This document shows positions 1 to 5,815 of a stretch of DNA of 15,700 nt, one piece after another (position 1 is the stretch's first letter; each line of letters begins with the position of its first letter). A program made the translations under genes and the position numbers. Source of the stretch: Streptomyces violaceoruber (GTDB taxonomy: Bacteria > Actinomycetota > Actinomycetes > Streptomycetales > Streptomycetaceae); NCBI GenBank assembly GCA_000720805.1, contig JODI01000132.1, positions 1 to 15,700 on the forward strand, given 5' to 3'. A model generated the notes under the pieces. It saw only the letters and a program-made list of their open reading frames with translations. It ran no database searches and was not told the origin of the DNA.

Positions 1-72
1 CCGCCCCACGAACACGAGACCAACTACTACGCTCAACAGCAGCCCCAACCGGCGGCTGCAGTCAATGCATAG
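1..72 (+). CDS. C-terminal end of a plus-strand gene (partial)
   Basis: Frame 1 is open from the window edge to a TAG at 70-72. The 23 visible residues (ending QPAAAVNA) are rich in Gln, Pro and Ala, with an HEHETNYY stretch, as in a low-complexity tail. There is no domain to name. The only support is the open frame, a plausible composition and hairpins downstream (89-116, 203-237) that could end its transcript. It would converge on the minus-strand genes of the rest of the window. The fragment is short enough that a chance open frame is possible. Confidence 0.4.
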   Translation, partial: PPHEHETNYYAQQQPQPAAAVNA

Positions 73-88
73 AGCCTCCACCGATCCC

Positions 89-116
89 GGAGCGGTTCAT
101 TCAGCGTTGCCGCTCC
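89..116. terminator. Small hairpin after the partial gene
   Basis: GGAGCGG (89-95) pairs with CCGCTCC (110-116) around a 14-nt loop. It starts 17 nt after the TAG at 70-72. There is no T-tract. It may be a weak terminator or a chance palindrome. Confidence 0.25.
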
Positions 117-202
117 AGGATGAGGACAGCTTTGGCGATTGACGTCACGCAGGACCCGGTTTCCCGGGATGCGGGACTGCTGTGGCTTTCCCCATTCATC
201 CG

Positions 203-237
203 CTGCTGCCTGCCGGTGTATCACCGGCGGGCAGCAG
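203..237. terminator. Strong hairpin, probable bidirectional terminator
   Basis: CTGCTGCC, T, GCCGGTG (203-218) faces CACCGGC, G, GGCAGCAG (222-237) with a 3-nt TAT loop. This gives a 16-bp stem with a single T/G mismatch. It lies between the plus-strand gene ending at 72 and the minus-strand gene ending at 428, so it could stop transcription from both sides. Otherwise I see no convincing gene from 73 to 427; the short open frames there are mutually overlapping and lack ribosome sites. Confidence 0.6.
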
Positions 238-427
238 TCGTCCGGCCTCGGGCGTGCGGCAAGCGGCGCTCAGTGAGCTGCCGCAGGGTTGTCAGCTCAG
301 GCAGAAGTGCTGGTTGATCTTGGTCGGCGTCGTTCGACTGGACGAGCGTGAGGACGACGGTTACTGCCTTTGAAGGAGGAGTGACCAAAGACGCCTCTTG
401 ATGTTCGACGGGCCCCTACAGTTGGCT

Positions 428-583
428 CTACTCGCCGTTCGGCTCCTGATCCCTCAGCGCCCTCTTCGCGCGGTGCCACGCGGCGAACAGGTCGGGTAGT
501 TGCTCCAGAATGCCCCGAACTGTGAATAAGAGGATGGTTACGACACCTGAGCCCGCCAAGATCAACAACGTGAGCGCATCCAC
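428..583 (-). CDS. Small membrane protein, 51 aa
   Basis: A GTG start at 583 opens a 51-codon frame ending in TAG at 428. Residues about 3-22 (ALTLLILAGSGVVTILLF) form one clear hydrophobic helix. It is followed by a charged tail (HRAKRALRDQEPNGE), which suggests a single-pass membrane protein with its C-terminus inside the cell. A modest AAAGG lies about 10 nt upstream of the GTG. Third codon positions are mostly G or C, but one codon is TTA, the bldA-dependent leucine codon of streptomycetes. It is the last minus-strand gene before the hairpin at 203-237. I do not recognise a family. The composition and membrane helix make it more likely real than the other short frames nearby. Confidence 0.5.
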   Translation of the reverse strand: MDALTLLILAGSGVVTILLFTVRGILEQLPDLFAAWHRAKRALRDQEPNGE

Positions 584-630
584 CGATTCGACGCCTTTGT
601 AACGGAGGTCGAACCGGCGTCGGCTGTTTG

Positions 631-661
631 CTCAGTTCGACCAGGAACGGTCAAAACTGAG
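631..661. terminator. Hairpin between two small minus-strand genes
   Basis: CTCAGTT (631-637) pairs with AACTGAG (655-661). An inner GACC/GGTC stem sits inside, with a small internal loop between. It lies just downstream of the 41-aa frame ending at 682 and upstream of the gene starting at 583, so it may be a terminator or an attenuator. Confidence 0.4.
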
Positions 662-681
662 ATCCACGCCGACAGTAAAGC

Positions 682-807
682 TCAGGTGCAGCAGGGTGAG
701 GGGGCAGGTGGCGGGACAGAACCCTGCCACAGGCGGATGGTGGTGGACAGGAGTCCGGGTCGTGGTTCACGGATCACGTAGGTACTGACGACGCGTCGGC
801 TCGACAG
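682..807 (-). CDS. Possible 41-aa protein with a CTG start
   Basis: A near-ideal GGAGGT ribosome site (minus strand, 820-815) is followed after 7 nt by CTG at 807, not ATG, GTG or TTG. The frame then runs 41 codons to TGA at 682, with readable content such as STYVIREPRPGLLSTTIRLW. The gap between site and codon is optimal for this position only. An internal GTG (YVIREP) is the next conventional start but has no site. Either CTG is used, or an ATG/GTG start mutated, or the site serves a lost gene. The AT-rich motif at 828-838 lies directly upstream and could provide a -10 box. No family is recognised. Confidence 0.3.
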   Translation of the reverse strand: MSSRRVVSTYVIREPRPGLLSTTIRLWQGSVPPPAPSPCCT

Positions 808-827
808 GCCCTACACCTCCTATATAA

Positions 828-838
828 AATAATAGTGT
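828..838 (-). promoter_or_regulatory. AT-rich promoter-like motif, copy 1
   Basis: On the minus strand this reads ACACTATTATT, with a TATTAT -10-like core and a TTGACC box at 852-847. The 12-nt gap between them is short for a normal sigma-70 promoter. The same 11-mer occurs at 14921-14931 and, with one change, at 13234-13244. Here it stands just ahead of the GGAGGT site for the 807-682 frame. TTGACC overlaps the stop codon of the gene ending at 849. Confidence 0.4.
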
Positions 839-848
839 TTTTTAGAGG

Positions 849-1241
849 TCAACCCAACTTGTCGGCACTTCCCGCCGCTCCGGAGAGTGCGGTACGGCGG
901 GTGAGGCGCAGGAAGCGCGACTTCCGCCCGGTCCGCTGCGCCGGGGCCGGCGGCGGGGTGAGGTTGTCGAACACCGTGGCGTCCCCGATCTCCACCACCA
1001 TCGGAACCGTGCCGTCGGCCCGGACCAACTGCTCGTCGGTGGTGTCCAGATGAACGGAGACCTGTACGGCCCCGCGGTCGGCGTCGAGGTAGGCGAACAC
1101 GAGGATGCCCGCGATCTCCATGCAGGGAAGGCCCTCGTCCTCAGGCCCCCGCATCGCGTGGAACACCGCCGCGCTGTTCGCCTCCGCGCACTCCTCGGAG
1201 TCCGAGAGGCTGGGATTTCGCGGCGCGAGCACCCAGCGGGA
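849..1241 (-). pseudogene. 3' part of a 269-aa hypothetical gene split by the ArsR/MFS cassette
   Basis: This is the C-terminal 130 codons of a minus-strand gene whose first 139 codons lie at 3869-3453. Joining base 3453 to base 1241, with one copy of the GATGTC duplication kept, restores a continuous frame reading ...YTLYDADI-SRWVLAPRNPS... and ending in TGA at 849. A GTG at 1232 could in principle start a shorter 127-aa product, but it has no good ribosome site. Visible content includes a readable middle part (IAGILVFAYLDADRGAVQVSVHLDTT is split here as IAGILVFAYL and QVSVHLDTT) and a basic C-terminal tail. Function is unknown. No domain is recognised. Confidence 0.8.
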
Positions 1242-1247
1242 GATGTC
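1242..1247. repeat. Target-site duplication, left copy (GATGTC)
   Basis: GATGTC at 1242-1247 directly abuts the left terminal repeat and recurs at 3453-3458 directly after the right one. Removing one copy with the cassette restores the host reading frame. If the terminal repeat is taken to begin two bases further in (GGC), the flanks read AGATGTCT and AGATGTCC, an 8-bp duplication with one mismatch. Six exact bases is the simpler reading. Confidence 0.8.
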
Positions 1248-1297
1248 TGGCCTTGTTCACGAGAACCGACAGCAGATGTTCACCACTTCGGGAGGCA
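1248..1297 (+). repeat. Left terminal inverted repeat (50 bp)
   Basis: The repeat starts TGGCCTTGTTCACGAGAACC and ends CACTTCGGGAGGCA. It matches the reverse complement of 3403-3452 at 48 of 50 positions; the only differences are bases 5-6 (CT here, TC in the other copy). Identity stops abruptly on the inner side after AGGCA. Confidence 0.93.
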
Positions 1298-1471
1298 TGA
1301 GGGCCAGCGGTCGTTCGATTTCTGCCGAGGCATGTTGAGGTACGGAAAGTGCCATTGAGTGATCTTGGTCTGATCTGCCATCAGCTGGCCGGATCGGCAG
1401 CGGGTGAGGGTGACAGAAGATCTCGCGCGCCGGACAGCACGTTCCGGAGGTCCGCGTGGAATCCCCTTGCT

Positions 1472-1497
1472 CAATGGTCAAGGATCGTTGACCATTG
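1472..1497. promoter_or_regulatory. Palindromic operator before the ArsR-type gene
   Basis: CAATGGTCAA (1472-1481) and TTGACCATTG (1488-1497) are perfect 10-bp inverted arms around GGATCG. The spacer's central GATC is itself palindromic, leaving one mismatched pair in 26 bp. The palindrome ends 5 nt before the ATG at 1503, where bound protein would block initiation. ArsR-family repressors commonly bind such sites and control their own operon. The cognate regulator being the adjacent gene is an inference. Confidence 0.75.
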
Positions 1498-1502
1498 CTC
1501 GC

Positions 1503-2042
1503 ATGCCTACCGATGATGTTCGCGAGACGTTTCACGTCACCACGGACGAGCAGCTGCGCGCTGTCTCCAACCTCACGCGCCACCGGATCATGGCCGTGCT
1601 CCGCTTCGAGCCGGCGACGATTACGCAGATCGCCGAGCGGGTGGGCCTTGCGAAAGGCAGTTCCAGCTACCACGTGCGGCTGCTGGAGCGGGCCGGCCTG
1701 GTGAAGGTGGTACGGACGCGGAAGGTGCGCGGTGTCACCGAGCGGTACTACGCGATGGCCGCACGGTCGATCGTGCTGCCGGATCCGGGCGAGGGAGGGC
1801 CGGATGTGCTGATGCGGCATGCGGTGGCGGACCTGGAGGCGTCGCCGGTGGATGGCGAGCGGCACGTACGGATGGCGCATCTGCGGCTCACCGAGGAGCA
1901 GTTCGCACAGCTGGGGGCACGGCTGGAGGCACTGGCGGACGAGTACCGGGAGCTGTCCGATCCGTCGCTGCCGGACGCGTCACTTGTCTTCGCACTGTTC
2001 CACCCGGCGCGGCGCGACCAGGCCGAGGGAGACGCCAAGTGA
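1503..2042 (+). CDS. ArsR-type winged-helix transcriptional regulator, 179 aa
   Basis: The protein begins MPTDDVRETFHVTT. Residues about 20-85 form a winged helix-turn-helix (TRHRIMAVLRFEP, ITQIAERVGLAKGSSSYHVR, LLERAGLVKVVRTRKVRG) of the ArsR/HTH_20 type, which usually acts as a dimeric repressor. The ArsR metal-binding CxC motif is absent, so the signal is more likely an organic compound or drug. The C-terminal half is helical and charged, suited to dimerisation. I chose ATG 1503 because upstream in-frame codons run through the operator palindrome. There is no good ribosome site (AAGGA lies 18 nt away), so the message may be leaderless. A TTG at 1488 is a poorer option. The stop overlaps the GTG of the MFS gene (GTGA), indicating translational coupling and control of the exporter. 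Confidence 0.88.
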   Translation: MPTDDVRETFHVTTDEQLRAVSNLTRHRIMAVLRFEPATITQIAERVGLAKGSSSYHVRLLERAGLVKVVRTRKVRGVTERYYAMAARSIVLPDPGEGGPDVLMRHAVADLEASPVDGERHVRMAHLRLTEEQFAQLGARLEALADEYRELSDPSLPDASLVFALFHPARRDQAEGDAK

Positions 2043-3334
2043 CTTCTGACGTCCGGAAGTTGCCGACCGGGTTCGGACGGTTATGGACTGCGCAGACGGT
2101 GTCCTCGCTCGGTGACGGAGTGTCGCATGCGGCGCTGCCGCTGCTCGCGTTGACGTTGACGCGGGATCCGATGGCGCTCGCCGTCGTCACGGCCGCCGGG
2201 ACGCTGCCGTGGCTGCTCTTCGGGGTGCTCGGCGGTGCGCTGGTGGACCGCTGGGACCGCCGGCGCACGATGTGGGTCGCGGACACGGCACGTGCGGTAC
2301 TGCTCGGGATACCCGCGGCGGCGGCCGTGCTCGACGTGCTGAGCATTCCGCTGCTCGCGGCCGTCGCCTTCCTGCTCGGCCTCGGCGGACTCTTCTTCGA
2401 CACGGCCGCCACGGCCTATCTGCCGGATCTGCTCCGCCGCGACCCCGAACTCCTGGAACGCGCCAACTCCCGCTTGCGCGGAGCCCAGACCGCCATGTCC
2501 GGCTTCGCGGGGCCGCCTGCGGGCAGTGCGCTGCTCGCGCTCGGGCGGGCGGTTCCGCTGCTCACCGACGCGGTGTCGTTCATGCTCTCCGCACTGCTCG
2601 TACGTACGCTGCCCGCCATACCCCGGCCCGTGCCGGAAATCCGCGAGTCGCTGCTTCGGCAGGCGCGGGCCGGGGCCTCATACGTCTTCCAGGACCGGTT
2701 ACTGCTCGGCCTCGCGCTCCGCCCGGCGGTCGGCAACGTCGCCTTCCTCGCCGTCGAGACCGTCCTCGCCCTCTTCGCACACGACCGCCTCGGCATCGAC
2801 ACCTACGGCTTCGGCCTGCTCCTCACGGCGGAGGCCACCGGCGGCCTGCTCGGCGCAGGCATCGCCTCCCACCTCGGCCGACGACTCGGCACCGGCACCG
2901 CACTGACCTGCACAGCCGCAGTCGAAGGGCTTGCCATCCTGGGCCTCGCCGCCGCCCCGAACCCGTACGTGGCCGGGCTGGCGCTCGCCGTCTGCGGGGC
3001 CGGCATGGGCGCCACGATGGTGCTCGGGCCCTCCCTCCGGCAGGCGATCGTACCGGCCCACCTCATGGGCCGGGTCGCCTCCACCTCCCGCATGCTGGCC
3101 ATGTGCGCCGCCCCCATCGGGGCCTTCCTCGGCGGCTGGCTGGCCACCACCTACGACATCCGCACCCCGCTCTACGCCGCCGCCGTCCTCCTCCTGGCGA
3201 TGACGGCCGTCACGGCATCCATGACCAACAACCGCCGGGTCGAAGCGGCGCTGCGTGCCACCGCCCCGGCCGGCGGCCCGGATCACCCGGCATCCAAGTA
3301 CCCCGCCCAGGGGAGTGCACCCGACTTGTTGTGA
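2039..3334 (+). CDS. MFS-family drug efflux transporter, 431 aa
   Basis: This is a proton-driven exporter of the major facilitator superfamily, MFS_3-like, in the inner membrane; its substrate is unknown. The start (FGRLWTAQTVSSLGDGVSHAALPLLAL) is typical of the first helix of this group. The loop between helices 2 and 3 holds GALVDRWDRRRTMW, a form of the family signature. About 12 hydrophobic segments follow, with a central basic loop near residues 190-215 (RPVPEIRESLLRQARAG) between the two halves. The length is normal for a complete protein. The GTG start overlaps the regulator's TGA, with GAGGGA 8 nt upstream. Codons 15 and 221 are TTA, so expression in Streptomyces could depend on the bldA leucine tRNA. 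The pair regulator-exporter suggests self-protection against a toxic compound. Confidence 0.9.
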   Translation: MTSDVRKLPTGFGRLWTAQTVSSLGDGVSHAALPLLALTLTRDPMALAVVTAAGTLPWLLFGVLGGALVDRWDRRRTMWVADTARAVLLGIPAAAAVLDVLSIPLLAAVAFLLGLGGLFFDTAATAYLPDLLRRDPELLERANSRLRGAQTAMSGFAGPPAGSALLALGRAVPLLTDAVSFMLSALLVRTLPAIPRPVPEIRESLLRQARAGASYVFQDRLLLGLALRPAVGNVAFLAVETVLALFAHDRLGIDTYGFGLLLTAEATGGLLGAGIASHLGRRLGTGTALTCTAAVEGLAILGLAAAPNPYVAGLALAVCGAGMGATMVLGPSLRQAIVPAHLMGRVASTSRMLAMCAAPIGAFLGGWLATTYDIRTPLYAAAVLLLAMTAVTASMTNNRRVEAALRATAPAGGPDHPASKYPAQGSAPDLL

Positions 3335-3355
3335 CGCCTGCCGCGAAGGCGTCAC
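3331..3355 (+). terminator. Hairpin ending the arsR-MFS operon
   Basis: GTGACGCCT (3331-3339) and AGGCGTCAC (3347-3355) are perfect 9-bp arms around a 7-nt loop. The stem overlaps the MFS stop codon (3332-3334). It lies between that gene and the right terminal repeat, so the cassette carries its own transcription end. Confidence 0.75.
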
Positions 3356-3402
3356 GACGATGTCACGAGGCTCAAGCAGTTCGATTCAGGGGCTCACCCA
3401 GC

Positions 3403-3452
3403 TGCCTCCCGAAGTGGTGAACATCTGCTGTCGGTTCTCGTGAACAGAGCCA
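3403..3452 (-). repeat. Right terminal inverted repeat (50 bp)
   Basis: Read on the minus strand it begins TGGCTCTGTTCACGAGAACC and ends GGGAGGCA. It differs from the left copy only at bases 5-6. It abuts the GATGTC duplication at 3453-3458. The interrupted host frame reads through this repeat, adding about 27 foreign residues before a stop at 3372. Confidence 0.93.
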
Positions 3453-3458
3453 GATGTC
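3453..3458. repeat. Target-site duplication, right copy (GATGTC)
   Basis: This exact copy of 1242-1247 lies immediately outside the right terminal repeat. It encodes residues Asp138-Ile139 of the interrupted protein when read on the minus strand. Confidence 0.8.
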
Positions 3459-3869
3459 CGCGTCGTACAGCGTGTAGCCCTCGATGTTCTCCCTCGACCC
3501 GTAGAAGAGGTCCACGGCCTTACGGTCGTCGGCGGGCGGACGGAACGGGACGCCGTCCTCGCCCGCCACGTCGTCCCAGGCGCTGCGCACTTGCTGCGCC
3601 AGCGAGGCAAGGGCGGAGGCCTCGTCAGCCCAGAGCGTGACATCGTCGCTGTGCCGGTCCCACTGGCGCAGCACCCACACGCGGCCTGTCACCTGCGGGC
3701 TGAGGTTCTCCTCAACGGCGAAGCTGAAGCGGCTCAGCCACCCTTCGAGGATGCTGACGGTGTCCGCCCCCGGCCATTCGCCGGTGCGCTCCTGGAGGCC
3801 GTCCATCAGGTCGGCCAGCTCGATGATGGCCCCGCCTACGGGCGTGGCCGGGTCCGGTGTGATCGGCAT
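3453..3869 (-). pseudogene. 5' part of a 269-aa hypothetical gene split by the cassette
   Basis: The ATG at 3869 has AAGGAAA 6 nt upstream and starts MPITPDPATPVGGAIIELAD. The coding sequence runs 139 codons to Ile139, where the cassette begins; as it stands the frame continues into the repeat and stops at 3372, giving a 165-aa hybrid. The rebuilt protein is 269 aa with no transmembrane helix. It is acidic in its first half (WLSRFSFAVEENLSPQVTGR, WADEASALASLAQQVRSAW). I recognise no domain. It lies 30 nt downstream of the 203-aa Cys-rich gene, which is also interrupted, so the two were once co-transcribed. The truncated product may still be made but is unlikely to keep full function. Confidence 0.85.
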
Positions 3870-3899
3870 GACGGTTTCCTTCCGTGCGGAACGGGGCGC

Positions 3900-4229
3900 T
3901 CAGGACCCGTTCATGAGGCCGTTGAAGAGGTCCATCAGGTGTTGCTGGTCGGGGGTGAGGGTCGCGGTGCGCAGCACGCGCCTGCGCAGGACGGGCACGT
4001 CGAGGCTGATACCGGAGGGCACATCGGGCCGCTCGGGCAGCGAGACCAGCCGGTAGTTCCGGGTGTGGAGCATCCAGGCCTCGTACCGGTCGGCGGGGCT
4101 GCCGCTGCGGGCGGGGTCCCCCTCGTCCGTCGTGCCGGACAGACAGAGGCAGGACGGATCGGTGCAGGGCCGTCCAGCGAGGTGGCTGGCTAGGACCGGG
4201 CTGCGGCGGTAGTGCGTGGCACTGCCGTT
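3900..4229 (-). pseudogene. 3' part of a 203-aa Cys-rich gene split by the tyrosine-recombinase element
   Basis: These 109 codons plus TGA are the C-terminal end of the gene that starts at 10543. Bases 10262 and 4229 join without gain or loss to give ...EHCPML-NGSATHYRRSP... in frame. The part holds Cys116, Cys121 and Cys123 (RPCTDPSCLC), an aromatic stretch AWMLHTRNYRLV, and a hydrophilic end LTPDQQHLMDLFNGLMNGS. It resembles a recurrent Streptomyces family of small Cys-rich proteins whose motif order is CxxC, HPEC, CPM, CxxxxCxC and then a W...Y segment. I know this from memory and the function is unknown. Without its own start it is probably silent, unless read from the element. Confidence 0.8.
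4219..4229. other. Left half of the element's target (attachment) site
   Basis: GCACTGCC (4219-4226) plus GTT. With 10262-10277 it rebuilds an intact site GCACTGCC-N11-GGCAGTGC, two perfect 8-bp inverted arms around an 11-nt spacer, which is the layout tyrosine recombinases use. Confidence 0.6.
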
Positions 4230-4239
4230 TACACGAACT

Positions 4240-4251
4240 CCCGTGGGTTCC
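4240..4251. repeat. Left-end recombinase arm and subterminal repeat
   Basis: CCCGTGGGTTC (4240-4250) is the inverse of GAACCGACGGG at 10247-10257 with one mismatch. Its core CGTGGGTTCC (4242-4251) is repeated exactly and in direct orientation at 10212-10221. It lies 10 nt inside the left boundary and is probably a binding site of the element's own recombinase. From 4252 to 4386 I see no gene. Confidence 0.55.
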
Positions 4252-4386
4252 TTGGAGCGTTCTTGTCGCTGGTGGCCGCACAGGCCAGGCCGTGACGGGT
4301 GCGTGGGGCTGATGGGAGATTCTGGCATTTGGTCGAGATTCCTGAAGGTTCGCTGATATCTTCGGCGCACTGTCGCTCCTGGTGAA

Positions 4387-5490
4387 GTGAGTGAGGACTC
4401 TGTGGCGTTAGCGACGGTGCGCTCGCTGGGTTCGCCGCGAAGCCTGCGCACGGAGCAGGAGTACCAGGACTACGAGCAAGAGCTCGTGGACCAGTACCTG
4501 CTGGCGTCCGTCGGAGCCGGGGTCGAGGACGTCACGATCGCGGGCGACCGGGCGGTCCCCTTCGAGCTGATCCGGTTCGTGGGTCGGCCGGTGTGGACCG
4601 TGCAGCCAGACGACGCCGACCGTTTCCTTGTCCACCAGCGCAAGGTCCGGGGCCTGGCGAAGGGCACCGTGCACAACAAGGCGGGCTCGATCGCCCAGTT
4701 CTTCGACTTCCTCATCGCCCGCTACCAGGGCGATGTGCATGCGCTGACCGGACACGTGCTGGTCCAGCCGATCGACGAATTCAACCGCCCGACCAAGGCC
4801 GACTACGGTTCGCCGCGCATTCCGCCGTCTTCCTCGGAGGTCGGCGACCTGTTCGCGGCCTGGCGGACGTTGCTGCCGTCGGCACGCAAGTACCTGCCGG
4901 CCGCCCGGGACTACTTCGCCGCGTCGCTGTGGCGGCGCGCCGGGCTGCGGATCGGGGAGACCAGGATGCTCGACATCCGCGACTGGCGGCCCGACCTGGG
5001 CGAGTACGGCAAGCTGCACGTCCGGCATGGCAAGGGAAGCCGCGGCCGCGGCCCCAAAGCCCGGCTCGTCCCGGCGATCAACTCGGTGGACGCGCTGGTG
5101 AACTGGTGGTTCACCGACGTGCGTCACCAGTTCGGCGACGACTACGCGGACCCCGACGCGCCGCTGCTGCCGAGCGAGCGCCGAGATCCGTACACCGGCT
5201 GGTGCCGCCGCGTGGGCGACGACGCTCTCCGCTCCGGGCTGGCCAAAGCCGTTGGGCTGCACCTGCCGTCCTGGTCCGGCCGTCTGACGCCGCACGGGCT
5301 GCGACACTTTTGCGCGTCCGAGTACTACGCCCAGGGGCTGGACCTGAAAGCGATCCAAGAGCTCCTCGGACACGAATGGCTGTCTACTACGACACGTTAT
5401 GTCCATGTCTATGACGACCACATCGAACACACCTGGGCCGCGGCGAACGAACGGGTCGCCGCCCGGCTCGGGGCGAGCAACGGGAAGTGA
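4387..5490 (+). CDS. Tyrosine recombinase/integrase, 367 aa
   Basis: This is a site-specific DNA strand-exchange enzyme of the phage-integrase family, likely moving the element it lies in. Residues about 70-125 form a SAM-like core-binding domain (DDADRFLVHQRKVRGLAKGTVHNKAGSIAQFFDF is split as DDADRFLVHQ and KGTVHNKAGSIAQFF). The catalytic domain has all expected residues: Arg188 (AGLRIGE), Lys216 (HGKGS), His303 and Arg306 (HGLRH), His329 (LGHEW) and nucleophile Tyr338 (TTTRYVHVY). The length is close to TnpA of Tn554. GTG at 4387 gives the longest frame, but GTG at 4402, with GAGGA just upstream, is an equally good start. Codon 8 is TTA, so synthesis could depend on bldA. The stop is 4 nt before the next gene, pointing to one operon. 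Confidence 0.92.
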   Translation: MSEDSVALATVRSLGSPRSLRTEQEYQDYEQELVDQYLLASVGAGVEDVTIAGDRAVPFELIRFVGRPVWTVQPDDADRFLVHQRKVRGLAKGTVHNKAGSIAQFFDFLIARYQGDVHALTGHVLVQPIDEFNRPTKADYGSPRIPPSSSEVGDLFAAWRTLLPSARKYLPAARDYFAASLWRRAGLRIGETRMLDIRDWRPDLGEYGKLHVRHGKGSRGRGPKARLVPAINSVDALVNWWFTDVRHQFGDDYADPDAPLLPSERRDPYTGWCRRVGDDALRSGLAKAVGLHLPSWSGRLTPHGLRHFCASEYYAQGLDLKAIQELLGHEWLSTTTRYVHVYDDHIEHTWAAANERVAARLGASNGK

Positions 5491-5494
5491 CACG

Positions 5495-5815
5495 GTGCGC
5501 TGGAACCTGCGGATGACGGCCGCGGAGCAAGGCATCTGGAAGTCCACCGAGATGCGCCGCCGCCTGGCGGAGGCCGGACTGGAGATCAGCGCGGGGAAGA
5601 TGTCCGCGCTGTGGACCGGCACTCCGACGACCGTGCGCCTGGACGACCTGGACATCATCTGCGCCGTCCTGGGCTGCACAACGGGTGACCTATTGGTCCA
5701 TGAGCCCGAGGTCGCGGCGGCCCGCCGCCCGGCCAGGCCAGCCGAGGCAGAGGCTGGCGGGACCAACTCGGTCACGCCTCGACTCGGACGCAACCGCACA
5801 TTGCCGCCAGCGTGA
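5495..5815 (+). CDS. Small HTH (XRE-like) protein of the recombinase operon, 106 aa
   Basis: It starts at GTG 5495 with GGGAAG 7-8 nt upstream, overlapping the end of the recombinase gene. An ATG at 5513 is an alternative. Residues about 15-65 read as a Cro/XRE-type helix-turn-helix (MRRRLAEAGLEISAGKMSAL, TTVRLDDLDIICAVLGCTTG, DLLV), ending with the typical short acidic VLGCTTGDLL turn. The tail after residue 72 is Ala/Pro/Arg-rich and probably disordered. Its place between two recombinase-type genes suggests a DNA-binding accessory factor or a regulator of transposition, like TnpC in Tn554. Its stop overlaps the next start (GTGA), so translation is coupled. The role is inferred from position. 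Confidence 0.8.
   Translation: MRWNLRMTAAEQGIWKSTEMRRRLAEAGLEISAGKMSALWTGTPTTVRLDDLDIICAVLGCTTGDLLVHEPEVAAARRPARPAEAEAGGTNSVTPRLGRNRTLPPA

Larger units (their letters stand above)
1248..3452. mobile_element. Mobile insertion cassette: 50-bp inverted repeats around arsR-like and MFS genes, no transposase
   Basis: This 2,205-bp unit is bounded by 50-bp inverted repeats, flanked by a GATGTC duplication, and inserted in codon 139-140 of a 269-codon gene. Its only genes are an ArsR-type regulator and an MFS exporter, overlapping by 4 bp, with an operator-like palindrome before them and a hairpin after them. No frame resembles a transposase, so mobility would need an enzyme supplied in trans by an element with the same ends. 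This layout matches what has been called a mobile insertion cassette. I cannot name the insertion-sequence family. Ends beginning GGC with an 8-bp duplication would suit the ISL3 or IS6 families, but this is a guess. Confidence 0.85.

Noticed and set aside
849..1232. The 127-codon frame taken as an independent intact gene
   Set aside because: Its GTG has no ribosome site, and joining with 3869-3453 gives an exact continuous frame, so it is the separated end of a longer gene.
1257..1880. A 207-codon minus-strand frame across the left terminal repeat
   Set aside because: It is antisense to the ArsR-type gene and His/Arg/Pro-rich, with no sign of a transposase; so it does not give the cassette its own mobility gene.
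2209..3420. A 403-codon plus-strand frame overlapping the MFS gene
   Set aside because: It is an Arg/Pro/His-rich shadow of the transporter, lacks a ribosome site and runs into the terminal repeat.
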